Source: JBOGEB01 sp050743125 (GTDB lineage Bacteria > Actinomycetota > Nitriliruptoria > Euzebyales > Egibacteraceae). From it: 13,189 bases of DNA. Both the position numbers and the translations under genes were made by a program. The number at the start of each line of letters is the position of its first letter. The stretch's first letter is position 1. The notes below the pieces were generated by a model that saw only the letters and a list, made by a program, of their open reading frames with translations, made no database searches and had not been told where the DNA came from. Below, one piece after another: positions 12,674 through 13,189 of this stretch. The DNA is taken from assembly GCA_050743125.1 (NCBI GenBank), contig JBOGEB010000121.1, positions 1 to 13,189 of the forward strand, in the 5' to 3' direction.

Positions 12674-13189
12674 GCGAGCAGTACGCGCTCGTCGACGCGG
12701 GAGTTGTGCCGACTATCCGATCGTAAAAATGTGCGGCTGGCTGGAAGTGTCCAAATCCGGTTTCTGCGAGTGGCGTGACCGGCCGGCGTCGCTGTCCGAG
12801 CAGCGACGCGAGGAGCTGAAAATCAAGATAAAACAGATCTTCGACGACAGCTTCGAGACGTGCGGCTGCCGGCGCGTGCACGTCGAGCTGGCCCGCGCCG
12901 GCGAGGACGTGTCCGACGAGCTCGTGCGCCGGCTGATGCGCGAGGAGGGCCTGGTCGCCTGCCAGCCCCGCCCGTACAAGCCCCTCACGACCGTTCAGGG
13001 CGGCGAGGCGGGCATCCCCGATCTGGTGGCCCGCGGCTTCGCCGCCCACGCGCCAGGCGCCGAGCTGGCCGGTGATATCACGTGCATTCCGACGTGGGAG
13101 GGCTGGTTGTATCTGGCCACGGTGATCGATTGTTATTCCAAGATGGTGGTCGGCTGGTCGATGTCGGACAGCCTGCGCACCGATCTGGT
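12670..13189 (+). pseudogene. IS3-family transposase OrfB, frameshifted, 3' end outside window
   Basis: From the GTG at 12670, the frame reads VSEQYALVDA and then hits a stop at about 12724. The true continuation (ADYPIVKMCGWLEVSKSGF, the RREELK region, then DLVARGFAAHAPGAELAGDI) is in another frame, open from about 12708 to the window end. Only 8 bases separate the two homologous parts where 9 are expected, so a single-base deletion at about 12700-12703 breaks the gene. The first catalytic Asp (AGDITCIP) is present; the second Asp and the Glu lie beyond the edge. An internal ATG at 12729 could still start a shortened protein. A sequencing error is the alternative. Confidence 0.75.

Larger units (their letters stand above)
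12312..13189 (+). mobile_element. IS3-family insertion sequence (left part, runs off window)
   Basis: An IS3-type orfA is followed by orfB with an A6G slippery run near the end of orfA. The left terminus is placed at about 12312, where tggtctgacctgcccct begins with the TG expected of IS3 elements, 71 bp before the orfA start. The right end and the target duplication lie outside the window, so the boundary is inferred. Confidence 0.75.

Overview
The window is GC-rich throughout, with GTG starts, 4-bp gene overlaps and a GerW/YtfJ-type sporulation protein. This points to a sporulating actinomycete (Streptomyces / Streptosporangiales type), although the species cannot be named from the sequence. 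It looks like an accessory, partly decayed region: five apparently intact cargo genes or operons are separated by at least four gene relics, one miniature transposable element and one IS3-type insertion sequence.

Layout. Positions 1-690 hold no supported gene but contain a 218-bp MITE-like element (309-526) with perfect 12-bp terminal inverted repeats and a 9-bp target duplication. A TPR-repeat protein follows on the plus strand (691-2508). From 2586 to 4483 lie two overlapping minus-strand genes for a dipeptide/oligopeptide-type ABC transporter permease pair, without the binding protein or ATPases. The stretch 4597-6252 mixes an internally deleted VOC/glyoxalase relic, an intact GerW-like gene, a deleted second copy of the permease B gene and the C-terminal remnant of an alpha/beta-hydrolase-like protein.

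The core of interest is a minus-strand operon at 11561-6383: an XRE-type helix-turn-helix regulator with a repeat-type C-terminus, a TIR-domain protein, a large P-loop-like NTPase, and a membrane-anchored coiled-coil protein. The TIR protein carries near its C-terminus the 11-residue motif GPVHTGTGDQF, and the NTPase carries near its N-terminus GPVNTGTGNQF. The two genes overlap by 4 bp. An effector with a C-terminal motif next to an NTPase with the matching N-terminal motif is the layout known for bacterial NLR-associated amyloid-type signalling pairs. My inference is that this is a self-contained abortive-infection or NAD-depletion type conflict system, with sensing or assembly by the NTPase, killing by the TIR protein, a membrane partner, and the HTH protein as regulator. 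A second, broken TIR/SEFIR-type gene start lies just upstream (about 12101), supporting a defence-island setting.

The right edge (12312-13189) is the left part of an IS3-family element. Its orfA is intact, but orfB carries a single-base deletion near its 5' end and several conserved Tyr positions read Cys; the element continues past the window.
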